DNA of 64,000 bases from Harmothoe impar (GCA_947462335.1 OX381719.1:68003534-68067533); one strand, 5' to 3'; positions 11,154-23,300 are shown, counted from the first letter of the stretch. The notes: generated by a model from the sequence alone, not told the origin. Numbers and translations: made by a program.

Positions 11154-12186
11154 CTGGAGTGACAGAAGACACAACAAGATTACATCAACCCTGATGGAGG
11201 CTGCTGTCGGTAAAACTGTGAGAGGTGGCTTGACCAAGGATAGAACTCACAACCCCACTAGCTCTTTGCCGAGGTTGGTCGGTGAATACAAGCAAGGGCC
11301 TCAGATGTTACCGAGTAGATAAACTCAAATGTGACGGGTTTTCAAAACGGTGGAGCTTTACTAATTCTTCCTTGTTCAGCTGTTAAGGTCGGGGCTCCCC
11401 TCTCCGTGCTGGTGGCATTTCTACACATCTATTTCAAGGTAAATGTATTTTTGATATCAGACTTATCAATTATATCCCAATCCTGTAATAGTTATTTGGT
11501 TATAAGGAAAATGTCGGCTTATGGATTTGTCCATCTGCTCCTATGCACAGTAAGCCACTATGAGAGCGTCCCATGACTGTCTTCTCCACAGACCGAACCT
11601 CAGATGGTGACTGTATCGACACAAATGCATCCACCAGAACCATAGCATACACGAGTTGGCTCATCATTCGTTGTGAGCATATTATTTACAAGAGCTTTGT
11701 GTTGGACAAAATGAGTTCTCCATGCATTAAGAGGCTTGAAACATTATTTGCTGTTTATTGATGTTGACAGTGAGGGAGGAAAACATATAATAGTGCTGGG
11801 TTTTGAATAAGTGTGTGTTTTGAATAGGAGCCGGGGTTTTTGGGGTTTGAAATCAATAGGTGTCTGGCCTTGCATAGGTGCCATGGGTTTCTTTGATCTT
11901 TGATCAATTACTGGGCCTCCTACACACCAGATGTCAGCCTATGTTTTAAACAATGATTACACAAGTTCGCTTTGCTATGATATGCCTTATGAGCTCTCTT
12001 TTTCCTTGGGTGGTGGGGGGGGGGGAGGGGTGCATGACCCTAAAACAATAACTGACAGGCCTTCAATAGCTGCCTGATTTGATTAGGAGCCGGGGGTACA
12101 GGGGTACCCAAACAAATAGTTGCCTGGGCACCCATATACAGCGGTACGGTAAATCTGTGTACTTTGTAAGTGTAGGAAGACAGGGC
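11154..12186. other. Region upstream of the SET gene exons, no further gene recognised
   Basis: Missing 5' exons and the promoter of the SET gene should lie here or beyond the 12.2-16 kb array, but no open, well-bounded exon was identified. A G-run is present near 12010-12025. Partial repeats of AGGAGCCGGGG occur near 11827 and 12086. Confidence 0.5.
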
Positions 12187-13490
12187 CTAAATGAGGGAGG
12201 AAAGTAAGGGTATACGGTGAGGGAGGAAGGAAGGGCCTGAATGAGAGAGCAAAGTGAGGGTATACGGTGAGGGAGGAAGACAGGGCCTGAATGAGGGAGC
12301 AAAGTGAGGGTATACGGTGAGGGAGGAAGACAGGGCCTGAATGAGGGAGCAAAGTGAGGGTATACGGTAAGGGAGGAAGACAGGGCCTGAATGAGGGAGC
12401 AAAGTGAGGGTATACGGTGAGGGAGGAAGACAGGGCCTGAATGAGGGAGCAAAGTGAGGGTATACGGTGAGGGAGGAAGACAGGGCCTGAATGAGGGAGC
12501 AAAGTGAGGGTATACGGTGAGGGAGGAAGACAGGGCCTGAATGAGGGAGCAAAGTGAGGGTATATGGTGAGGGAGGAAGACAGGGGCTGAATGAGGGAGC
12601 AAAGTGAGGGTATACAGTGAGGGAGGAAGACAGGGCCTGAATGAGGGAGGAAAGTAAGGGTATACGGTGAGGGAGGAAGACAGGGCCTGAATGAGGGAGC
12701 AAAGTGAGGGTATACGGTGAGAGAGGAAGACAGGGCCTGAATGAGGGAGCAAAGTGAGGGTATACGGTGAGGGAGGAAGACAGGGCCTGAATGAGGGAGC
12801 AAAGTGAGGGTTTACGGTGAGGGAGGAAGACAGGGCCTGAATGAGGGAGCAAAGTGAGGGTATACGGTGAGGGAGGAAGACAGGGCCTGAATGAGGGAGC
12901 AAAGTGAGGGTATACAGTGAGGGAGGAAGACAGGGCCTAAATGGGGGAGCAAAGTGAGGGTATACGGTGAGGGAGGAAGACAGGGCCTGAATGAGGGAGC
13001 AAAGTGAGGGTATACGGTGAGGGAGGAAGACAGGGGCTGGATGAGGGAGCAAAGTGAGGGTATACGGTGAGGGAGGAAGACAGGGCCTGAATGAGGGAGC
13101 AAAGTGAGGGTATACGGTGAGGGAGGAAGACAGGGGCTGAATGAGGGAGCAAAGTGAGGGTATACGGTGAGGGAGGAAGACAGGGGCTGAATGAGGGAGC
13201 AAAGTGAGGGTATACGGTGAGGGAGGAAGACAGGGCCTGAATGAGGGAGCAAAGTGAGGGTATACGGTGAGGGAGGAAGACAGGGCCTGAATGAGGGAGC
13301 AAAGTGAGGGTATACGGTGAGGGAGGAAGACAGGGCCTGAATGAGGGAGCAAAGTGAGGGTATACGGTGAGGGAGGAAGACAGGGCCTGAATGAGGGAGG
13401 AAAGTGAGGGTATACAGTGAGGGAGGAAGACAGGGGCTGAATGAGGGAGCAAAGTGAGGGTATACAGTGAGGGAGGAAGACAGGGCCTAA
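12187..13490 (-). repeat. Homogeneous 50-bp minisatellite, about 26 copies
   Basis: The unit AGGGCCTGAATGAGGGAGCA followed by AAGTGAGGGTATACGGTGAG and GGAGGAAGAC repeats every 50 bases with only scattered substitutions. Because the unit lacks stops on the minus strand, long frames (up to 429 codons) are open in all three minus frames; this is a by-product of the repeat, not evidence of a gene. Confidence 0.95.
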
Positions 13491-16025
13491 ACAAGGGAAA
13501 AAAGAGAGGATATACGGTTGGGAGAAAAAACAGGGCGTAAAGGAGGGAGAAAATAGAGGATATGCTGCTGGGGGAAAAGACAGGAACTAAAGGGAGAAAA
13601 TAGAGGATATACGGGTGGGAGAAAAAAACGGGGCTTAAATGAGGAAGAAAATAGAGGATATACAGTCGGGAGAAAAGACATGGCCTAAACGAGAGAGAAA
13701 AGAGAGGATATACGGTTCGGACAAAAAACGGCGCCTAAACCAGGGGGAAAATAGAGGATATACGGTTGGGAGAAAGAACAGGGCCTAACCGAGGGTGAAA
13801 AAAGGGGATATCCGACTGGGGGAAAAGACAGGGCCTAAATGAGGGAGAAAAGAGAGGATATAAAGTTGGCAGAAAACGGGCCCAAACGAGGGAGAAAAGA
13901 GAGGATATACGGCTGGGGGAAAAAACAGGGCCTCAACGAGGTTGAAAATAGAGAATATACGGTTGGGAGAAAAGACAGGGCCTAAACGAGGTTAAAAATA
14001 AAGGATATACGGTTGGGAAAAAAGACACGGCCTAAACGAGGGAGAAAAAAGAGGATATAAAGTTGGCAGAAAACGGGCCCAAACAAGGGAGAAAAGAGAG
14101 GATATACGGCTGGGGGGAAAAACAGGGCCCAAACGAGGTTGAAAATAGAGGATATACGGCTGGGGGAAAAAACAGGGCCTAAATGAGGTTGAAAATAGAG
14201 GATATATGGTTCTGAGAAAAAACGGGGCCTAAATGAGGGAGAAAATAGAGGATACACGGTTGGAAGGAAGAACAGGGCCTAAACGAGGGAGAAAAAAGAG
14301 GAAATATGGCTGCGGGGAAAGACAGGGCCTAAACGAGGTTGAAAATAGAGGATATATGGTTGGCAAAAAAAACGGGGCCTAAATGAGAGAGAAAACAGAG
14401 GATATACGGTTGGGAGAAAGAACAGGGCCTAAATGAGGGAGAGAAGAGAGGATATACGGTTGGGACAAAAGACAGAGCCTTAACGAAGGAGAAAACAGAG
14501 GATATACGGTCGGGAGAAAAAACAGGGTCTAAACAAGGGAGAAAAAAAGAGGATATACGGCTGGGGGGAAAGACAGGGCCTAAATGAGGTTGAAAATAGA
14601 GGATATACGGTTGGGAGATAAAACGGGGCCTAAACGAGGGAGAAAATAAGGATATATGGTTGAAAGAAAGAACAGGGCCTAAAAGAGGGAGAAAAGAGAG
14701 GATATACGGTTGGGACAATAGACAGCACCTTACTCAAGGAGGATATATGGCTGGGAGAAAAACGTGGCCTAAACGAGGGAAAAAATAGGATATACGGTTG
14801 GGAGAAAAACGGGGCCTATAAACGAGGGAGCAAAAAGAGGATATACAGTTGGGAGAAAAGAAGGGCCTAAAGGAGGGAGAAAATAGAGGATATACGGTTG
14901 GGAGAAAAAACAGGGCCTAAATGAGGGAGAAAAAAGAGAATATTCGGCTGGGGGAAAAAACAGGGCATAAATGAGGGAGAAAATAGAGGATATACGGTTG
15001 GAAGAAAGAAGAGGGCCTAAACGAGGGAGAAAATAAGGATATATGGTTGAAAGAAAGAACAGGGCCTTAAAGAGGGAGAAAAGAGAGGATATACGGTTGG
15101 GACAATAGACAGCACCTAACCGAAGAAGGATATATGGCTGGGAGAAAAACGGGGCCTAAACGAGGAAAAAAAGAGGATATACGGTTGGGAGAAAAACGGG
15201 GCCTAAATGAGGGAAAAAAAGAGGATATACGGTTGGGAGAAAAACGGGGCCTATAAACAAGGGAGCAAAAAGAGGATATACAGTTGGGAGAAAAGAAGGG
15301 CCTAAACGAGGGAGAAAATAGAGGATATACGGTTGGGGGAAAACAGGGCCTAAATGAGGGAGAAAGTAGAGGATATACGGTTGGAACAAAGAACAGGGCC
15401 TAAACAAGGGAAAAAAGAGAGGATATATGGCTAGGACAAAAGGCAGGGCCTATAAACGAGGGAGCAAAAAGAGGATATACAGTTGGGAGAAAAGAAGGGC
15501 CTAAACGAGGGAGAAAATAGAGGATATACGGTTGGGAGAAAAAACAGGGCCTAAATGAGGGAGAAAAAAGAGAATATTCGGCTGGGGGAAAAAACAGGGC
15601 CTAAATGAGGGAGAAAATAGAGGATATACGGTTGGAACAAAGAACAGGGCCTAAACGAGGGAAAAAAGAGAGGATATATGGCTAGGACAAAAAGCAGGGC
15701 CTATAAACGAGGGAGTAAAAAGAGGATATACAGTTGGGAGAAAAGAAGGGCCTTAACGAGGGAGAAAAAAGAGGATATACAGTCAGGACTATAGACACAG
15801 CCCACAAGAGGGCAAAAAAAGAGGATATTCGATTTGGGGGAAAAACAGGCCCTAAAAAAGGGAGAACATAGAGGATAATTGGTCAGAAGAAAGAGAGGGC
15901 CCAATGGGTCGGACAGAAGATAGGGCCTGAACACAGGGGGGGGGGAGAGAAAGAAAGGTTAGATAGGGTTGGGCAGGGAGACAGGACCTAAATGAAGGAG
16001 AAGAGAGAGGATATTCGCTGAGGGC
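13491..16025 (-). repeat. Degenerate ~50-bp repeat array (GAGGATATACGG family)
   Basis: About fifty diverged units of 45-55 bases share GGGAGAAAAxAGAGGATATA and CGGTTGGGAGAAAA(A/G)ACAGGGCC. Some higher-order duplication is visible: 14820-15060 resembles 15250-15500. It is the older relative of the homogeneous block to its left and the inverted counterpart of 1731-1990. Confidence 0.9.
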
Positions 16026-16600
16026 ATATCATAACAAAAATGCCATATTTCCGGACCTTCAGAGACCCTTTTGAATTCAAGTTCCAAAGTCCCTTTAAAA
16101 TTTGCCCGAGCTCTTAGATATTGAGCATGTTAATAGCAGAGACATGTTGTAAAATTACCATGGAGTGATATCCCTCACATTTGGAATATGTTTTTCCCAT
16201 CAGTAGTATGAACTATCTCATATCTTATGGACGACACACCAAAAACGCCATATTTCCGGACTTTCAGAGACCCTTTTGAATTCAAGTTCCAATGTCCCTT
16301 TGAAATTTGCACAAGCTCTTAGCCATTGAACATGCTAATACCAGAGACCTGTTGTTAAATTACCATGGAGTGATATCCTTCACATTTGTAATATTTTTCT
16401 CTGATCAGTAGTATAAACATTCTCATATCTTATGGACGACACAGAAAAAACACTTTATTTCCGAACCTTCAGAGACCCCTTTGAATTCAAGTTCCAACGT
16501 CCCTTTGAAATGTTCCCAAGCTCCCAGCCATTGAACATGTTAATACCATAGACCTGTTCTTAAATTACCATGGACTAATATATGGTCAATGGCCTAGAGC
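16026..16600 (-). repeat. 205-bp satellite, inverted copies
   Basis: About three units match the minus strand of the array at 1-1730: TTCAGAGACCC, GAATTCAAGTTCCAA, TTACCATGGA and ACATGTTG appear in reverse order. They are more diverged than the left array. Confidence 0.9.
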
Positions 16601-16739
16601 TGTAGAATATTTTGCCCCCCCCCCCGCAAGGCGTCTTTTTTTTTTTTAAACACACCTTTAAAGGAAAAAAAGATTACTAGGTTGCTTAGTACTGGTCCCT
16701 GCCTTCTAACACACATGCAATGTACATCAATGACAACAC

Positions 16740-17045
16740 CAACAACAGTCAACACCCCCCCCCCTCTTCACCCCTAACATATATAGGCTAGCCTACACAG
16801 CCCCTCCCACACACACACACATAGCCTACACAGCCCCCCCCCCCCACACACACACATAGCCTACTCAGCCCTCCTCCCCCCCCACACACACATAGCCTAC
16901 ACAGCGCCCCCGCACACACACATAGCCTACCCAGCCCCCCTCCACACACACACATAGCGTACACAGCCTCCCCCCCCCACACACACACAACCCCAAACAT
17001 AGCCTAACCCCCCCCCCCCCCCCACAAACAAAACAAAACAAAAAA
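16740..17045. repeat. CA/C-rich low-complexity minisatellite
   Basis: Alternating CACACA and poly-C tracts are separated by ATAGCCTACACAGCC, with a unit of about 32 bp. No coding potential is claimed. Confidence 0.85.
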
Positions 17046-18472
17046 GAAAAAAACACACACCTAGCATTTTCTGATATCAAGAAAAGAGCTCACCTTGGTT
17101 GGGGCCTACTTGGATCTTGTGTTGGACTGCCTTTAGACCTAGGGGATGTCTAGTGGATTTCTCCTGTGGGTAACCTAGCTCTTGTCACAGTGAGCATCTT
17201 CTGGGAGACATTCATATTTGCCACCAAAACTGTCTGCAGCTAATGGGCCCAGTGGGAGGAAAAAAAATTAAAAATCAATTCAAGAAAATAAAACTCCCAT
17301 CACCAGAGCCATTTCTTCTCTGGCCTTTTCTTGTCCTCTGACCAAAGGCCTATATTTATAGAGAAGCCCTAGTCCAAAGTCACTTGTCACAATTACAACC
17401 AACCAGGAGACAGCATGTCCTCTACTGCGATCTTCAAGGTACAGAACACCGGCAGACGACACACACCTCACCCCCTCATCCACACAAAAAATCACATCTC
17501 AAACACATCCCATATTTTCAGACTGCCCTCAAATCTCCTCCTCTCTCCGTCACAATTCATCTTTATCACCATCTCTCTCCCAGTCCATTTACCATATTTT
17601 ACTCTTCTGGACCAATCACAGGCCAGATCTCCAAGGACTGCAGCAGCTCTCCAAGCACCACCTCCCCTACCCCATCCACAGCAGTAGCTCCAAACATCGG
17701 CCAGGAGAGTGGAGGAGCTCAAGGGGATTCCCCCAGATCAGTCTAGTTTCCATATCCAATGACAACAAAAACAAACTTCTCTTCATCTCTTCAAGCTTTC
17801 TCACCTCTCCTCTGCACTCCCACCCTCCAGTAACCCTTCAGGTAAGTCACAAAGGTTGCCCTGCAACCCCTGGAGTCTGGATGGATCTTGAGGTGCTTCT
17901 TTATGCTTCATTTCTCTGCATTTTCCGAATTTCCGAGTCCGCGAATCGCGCCGTCACCGGCTTATACGCCTTTAGTAAGGCTCTGACACACTGTTGAAGC
18001 ATTTGGCTGTCTTCCCCATGCATTTACCTATCTCTGGAATTTTGAAAATCCTAAATCGCCCTGTAAACACCAGAGAAAAAACTGTTTTTGTCAGACCTGT
18101 CTGAGATCCACTTTTGACAGGGTTGTTTGGCTTTGGTGTTGGTGTTGAGACAAAGTCAAACTCTTTTTCAGAGGAGAAAACTTGAGTGTCATCTCTCTGC
18201 TGCTGGCCGGGGCTGATTTTGGTGTTACGGGGGGGGGGGGGGGGGGGGGGGGCAAATCATTTCTGAACCTTTGAATGTTGGGGGGGGGGTGAAGAAATGG
18301 AGAAATGGAGACAAGTCTTTTTTTTATTTCGTCAATCATATATTATGAGCAAATATACATTTAGTTGTGTCAAGTTGAGAATATATTACAATGTTGTTGT
18401 CGGTCAATTGATTCACACACCCTAAATATAACATGGTATTGTCTTCCAGATTGACAGGATCCACTGTTCACT
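17046..18472 (+). other. Non-coding stretch with a possible 5' UTR exon for the His-Cys box gene
   Basis: No protein family is recognised. A strong donor (CTTCAG|gtaagt at 17840/17841) and a later acceptor (gtcttccag, ending at 18451) could define a 5' UTR exon spliced to 18452-18484, which contains the start codon of the downstream gene. A 24-base G-run occupies 18229-18252. Confidence 0.3.
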
Positions 18473-18993
18473 ATGCAACAGCAGGTCAGTTTCTTGAATG
18501 TCATTAAAAAATGTGTATCTAAAACTAATTCAGTAGGCTATATTGCTTGTGAATGAAATGTCAACTCTCAGTGTGAACAATCCCTAATGTTAATGTTGAA
18601 TTGGTCTAAGCATTGCTGGTGCCAACGTTTTTTCAGAATCATGTGGGACAGTGGCGCAGCACCAAACTGGCCAGCATCTATGCTCGGTGTGTTGCACAAG
18701 GGGGATGCCTTATATGGGCAGGGGCTAAAACAGGGAACTATGGCCGGATTAGGTGCGCTCTCCCCCTCCAAATATCTCGATTGCATTATACGCACAGACT
18801 AGTGTACCAGCTGTACGTGGGAGACTTCCAACCGATCCCACATGGTTTGGACGTCTCCCATCTCTGTGGCCAGACCCTTTGTGCCAACCCCGCGCACCTT
18901 GTGCTGGAACAGCATGCAGTCAACTGTGAGAGGAGGCACTGCCACAACCAACACGAGTGTGATGGCAACCATAACCCCCCTTGTATATTATAA
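18473..18993 (+). CDS. His-Cys box (I-PpoI-like) endonuclease domain protein
   Basis: Two exons, 18473-18484 and 18637-18993, give 122 residues and a stop. The start is the ATG at 18473, four codons before the donor; exon 1 cannot be read earlier in that frame because of TGA. The domain reads as the zinc-binding loop region of homing endonucleases: a GCLIWAG...YGRI strand pair, HRLVYQL, then DVSHLCGQTLCANPAHL and a final Cys/His cluster (RRHC...HEC...GNH...PPC). By comparison with I-PpoI, the general-base His (in SHLC), the first zinc ligands (C, C, H in CGQTLCANPAH) and the metal-binding Asn (in HAVNCE) are all present, as are four candidate ligands of the second zinc. It may be an active nuclease or a domesticated protein; its biological role is unknown. 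Confidence 0.75.
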
Positions 18994-19117
18994 AGGTGAC
19001 ACATGGAAAGACTTAAAGTTACCAGTTGTTCCATCTACAGATAAGAATTCTGCATGTACATTAGAATTTACATTGTTCTGCGTTTTATGCACTCTTCACC
19101 TTGTTCCCTACTGCGCC

Positions 19118-19246
19118 CCTGTACCATACATGTACCATGTACCATTCGTTTACCATGTACCATACAGCAGTAAGGTGATATGTAACTGTTATGTTGACTC
19201 AGTGATGAGGTTACCGGGGCAGCGTCAGGCAATATCAAGATCTTCT
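19118..19246 (+). repeat. Isolated copy of the TGTACCAT repeat found in the NBR1 intron
   Basis: The sequence CCATACAGCAGTAAGGTGAT followed by ATGTTGACTCAGTGATGAGG and GGCAGCGTCAGGC closely matches the units at 20590-21190. It lies just downstream of the His-Cys box gene, probably in its 3' UTR. Confidence 0.8.
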
Positions 19247-19363
19247 TGAATCCCCGCCTGGTCCCCACCCTGTTGTGACATAGTGTTAGTCATCAACATA
19301 CTGTACAGCCTCTGAAATTCACCTAGTCTCTTACGCCATGTTAGCAGGACAACCACAAGGAAA

Positions 19364-19369
19364 AATAAA
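19364..19369 (+). terminator. Candidate poly(A) signal for the His-Cys box gene
   Basis: AATAAA lies about 370 bases after the stop codon, followed by more AATAAA-like motifs between 19385 and 19410. There is no transcript evidence. Confidence 0.45.
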
Positions 19370-19594
19370 CCAAACCGAATTATGAATAAATTCAATAAAT
19401 AAAATAAATTTTTCGCTCAGAAATTTGGCCAAGATTAGAATTGAATGTTTTCCTATCTAGTGATGCAAAGACTGTACTTGACAACCCCTCAAAATAAAGA
19501 GCCAAGTAGATGCTACAAAAAACTGGCTTATTTGCATATTTAATAGTTATAACTATAATATACTGTTAATGACGTGTGTGGTGTGTGCCTGCAG

Positions 19595-20373
19595 CCCCCC
19601 GGCGGCGCGCTGCTTCTTCCTGCGGCACTCCACCACAGGCCTGGTGCTGGATGTGGAGGGCTGGGGCCGCGCCCCCGGCACCCGCCTCCTGCTGTGGCAG
19701 CAGAAACACGGCCGCGGCCAGCTGGTCACCGATTGCAGCTGTGAGAACCAGCTGTTTGTGGAGGATGAGGAGACCGACACCATACGCTCCTACTTCTGTG
19801 GGCTTTGTCTGGACGCTACAGGTTAGGCCCTTTCATTTTTATACAAAAGCCTTGCTTCTCTGAAACTCTTTAACTTACACCTCAAACAGCTAATCATAAA
19901 ACAAAACCAATCAGTAGCTCACAGCTTATGAGTTGTAGAGCTAGAAATCAGGTCAGGGTGAACAACATGATAACATACTGAGAACATGACTTTCTATAAT
20001 ATGACAATACAGAGAGCGGGTTGATACACAATAATGACAGTGTTGTTGGCATGACAGTGAGCGGGTTGATACACAATAATGACAGTGTTGTTGACATAAC
20101 AGAGAGCAGGTTGATACACAATTATGACGGTGTTGTTGACATAACAGAGAGCAGGTTGATACACAATAATGACGGTGTTGTTGGCATTACAGAGAGTGGG
20201 TTGACGCTGCAGCCGTTTAGTGCAGACAGAGAGACCCAGAAGTGGAAGGTGGTTGGGAACCGCATCCAGAACGGGACCGACAACTACAACTGGGTCATCG
20301 GGCTGAGTGACACCACCCTCACAGCCATGACCTACCAGGCCAACCCCAGCCAGCACTGGGAGGTCGAGTATGC
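19595..20373 (+). CDS. NBR1: NBR1 exons encoding a ricin-type beta-trefoil-like region
   Basis: Exons 19595-19821 and 20193-20373 join with GCT ACA G|AG AGT. Three approximate repeats end in the QxW-type signature or a variant of it: GRGQLVTDCSCENQL, TQKWKVVGNRIQN and SQHWEVEYA. Each is preceded by a hydrophobic strand pattern such as TGLVLDVEG or GLCLDATESGLTLQPF. This resembles ricin B-type or related beta-trefoil lectin folds, which bind carbohydrate in many proteins. The known vertebrate NBR1 has a PB1 domain in this part instead. The lectin assignment rests on spacing and motif only; a fascin-like trefoil is an alternative. Confidence 0.6.
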
Positions 20374-23300
20374 GTAAGTACATGTGTTTTACAGTTATAA
20401 GACAATTAAAGTTTGTATATCTGAAGATAAGAACTCAAAAATGAGATCTCATCATGTCACAGATTTTTATACCAGGGGCATGAAAAAATACGAAACCTTG
20501 CGCATACCTTTCGATAACTGGTTTGCATAGCACACAAAGTATAATCAAAAGTTTTGTCTCTCTTTACTGCCCGCTTAGGCTAGGTTAACCTGTACTCTAC
20601 CATTTACCACATAGCATGATGAGGGTACAGGGGCAGTGTCAAGCGGTCGTCCATTCATGTACCATACGTGTACCATGTACCATACATGCATGTACCATAC
20701 ATGCATGTACCATACATGCACCATGTACCATCCAGCAGTATGGTGATACATTGTATATAACTGTTATGTTGACACAGAGATGAGGGTACGTGGGCAGCGT
20801 CAGGCGGTCGTCCATTCATGTACCCTATGTCTACCATGTACTATACATGTACCATGTACCATCCAGCAGTAAGGTGACACATTGTATATAACCGTTATGT
20901 TGACACAGTGATGAGGGTATGGAGGCAGCGTCAGGCGGTCGTCCATTCATGTACCATACATGTACCATACATGCACCATGTACCATACTGCAGTAAGGTG
21001 ATATATAACTGTTATGTTGACACAGTGATGAGGGTATGGAGGCAGCGTCAGGCGGTCGTCCATTCATGTACCATACATGTACCATATATGCACCATGTAC
21101 CATCCAGCAGTAAGGTGATACATTGTATATAACCGTTATGTTGACACAGTGATGAGGGTATGGAGGCAGCGTCAGGCGGTCGTCCATTCAGCAGTAAGGG
21201 ACACCATCTGTATAAGGAGCTGGCTGAGGAGATGGCACGACAGATGAGCACCGTGTCTGAGGACAGTCCCATCCCAGAGGGAGTCCCGCCTGCCTGGTTC
21301 AACGCATACATGGACAAAGTAGGTTACACTTCAACTGATTCAAGTTTGCTAGAGTTATGACAGAGAATGTAAGAATTGTGCCAAAGTTATGTATCAAGAT
21401 GAGTTTTAGCACACTGCATCCATTATCATCCTTTACAAAGACCTTTGACACAGCATACTCTAAATACTTACAACATTGACTATTGAAAAGACCTTTGACA
21501 TAGCATAGTCTGCATTGTAACAGGGTTGACATGTAGAAAGAGCATTGACACCATATCACCTACATTCTAAGTTAAGGTAATTAATATACACAAAGAAAGT
21601 TAGAATTGATATTGCAGGTAGCATGTGTTAAGTTCAACAGTTGTAATGTGCCTTTTTATGTGACAGTTTAAGCGTGACGTATGTGAGGAGATTTCCACCC
21701 TGGTGACACGTAAGACGGTGCGTCAGGTGCTGGCGGCTCTCCACCAGCACCCAGCAGCAGCAGCAGCAGTGGGTGCTGCGGCCGGGGCAGCAGGCGGCGC
21801 CACCTCACAACAACCCAACCCAGGTAAGCACTGTAAAACCTTGTGTATAAGCCGCACCCCGACTTTGGGATGATCTCATAAGCCACTCTGGCCATCTGAT
21901 TGATGTCTGATTATGGTGACTTTTAGTACTGTACTTTAGTAGCAAAAACTCGCATATAAGCTGAACCTGGACTCTGTGCCGATTCTATCAACCACACCAT
22001 CGATCTGACTCGCGTACTAGCTGCGGCTTATACGCAAAGTTATATGATAGTAGAAGGGCTTTAAAGCCCCAGTATATGAAATTACACTTTCTGTAAAAAG
22101 TAAACAGCAAACCTACCATACTACAATGTTTGCTCTATGTTAGTTAGAGTGCTAATTACAGTAGCATCACATGTAAATGCCATGATTTGGGACCTGCCCA
22201 TGACACACATTGTCAACTAAACCTGACCACCTTGTATTACAGCTGTGCAGCACTACGGCATCGTGTGTGACAGCTGCGACCTGCCCATCACAGGCGTCCG
22301 TTACAAGTGTGGGTGAGTACACAGCCATCTCCAACACACAATATATGCAGGGGGCGGATCAGCACCTTGCAGTCAAGGGTCTCTGACATCCTGCTCTCTG
22401 TGCTCTTGGAATAATTAGCATCAAAAACCTGTACTTTACACCTATATGATATCTCAACCCTTGGGTCTGTGAATTTGTCACCCACTGTTACATAATCTTT
22501 CATATACATGAGCACATAGCTTAGAATCTGAACAATTACTTTAAAGAAGCACTGACTCCACAATATCATTTGCCTACAAAATTCAGCAGGGTTAGATCAC
22601 TAACGCAGTGCTCCTTGACATGTAGTAAACCCTCAGTACTTGTTTCCTTCAGTAACTGTGAGGACTTTGACCTGTGTGAGGGCTGTGGGATGGTTGTAGT
22701 AAACCCCCAGTACTTGTTTCCTTCAGTAACTGTGAGGACTTTGACCTGTGTGAGGGCTGTGACGCTGGTTGTAGTAAACCCCCAGTACTTGTTTCCTTCA
22801 GTAACTGTGAGGACTTTGACCTGTGTGAGGGCTGTGAGGCTGGTTGTAGTAAACCCCCAGTACTTGTTTCCTTCAGTAACTGTGAGGACTTTGACCTGTG
22901 TGAGGGCTGTGAGGCTGGTTGTAGTAAACCCCCAGTACTTGTTTCCTTCAGTAACTGTGAGGACTTTGACCTGTGTGAGGGCTGTGAGGCTGGTTGTAGT
23001 AAACCCCCAGTACTTGTTTCCTTCAGTAACTGTGAGGACTTTGACCTGTGTGAGGGCTGTGAGGCTGGTTGTAGTAAACCCCCAGTACTTGTTTCCTTCA
23101 GTAACTGTGAGGACTTTGACCTGTGTGAGGGCTGTGAGGCTGGTTGTAGTAAACCCCCAGTACTTGTTTCCTTCAGTAACTGTGAGGACTTTGACCTGTG
23201 TGAGGGCTGTGAGGCTGGTTGTAGTAAACCCCCAGTACTTGTTTCCTTCAGTAACTGTGAGGACTTTGACCTGTGTGAGGGCTGTGAGGCTGGTTGTAGT

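Noticed and set aside
12063..13494. Minus-strand open frames of up to 429 codons with a 50-residue period (PHSGPVFLPHRIPSLCSLIQ...)
   Set aside because: The 50-bp repeat has no stop in any minus frame, so all three frames are open. No splice signals or recognisable domain supports translation.
12187..16025. Regular repeats suggestive of a CRISPR array
   Set aside because: Units are head-to-tail without unique spacers, in an animal genome, with no cas genes.
17384..17746. Open frame of 120 codons, Ser/Pro/Thr-rich
   Set aside because: The composition follows local C/T-rich DNA, no domain is visible, and no splice partners were found.
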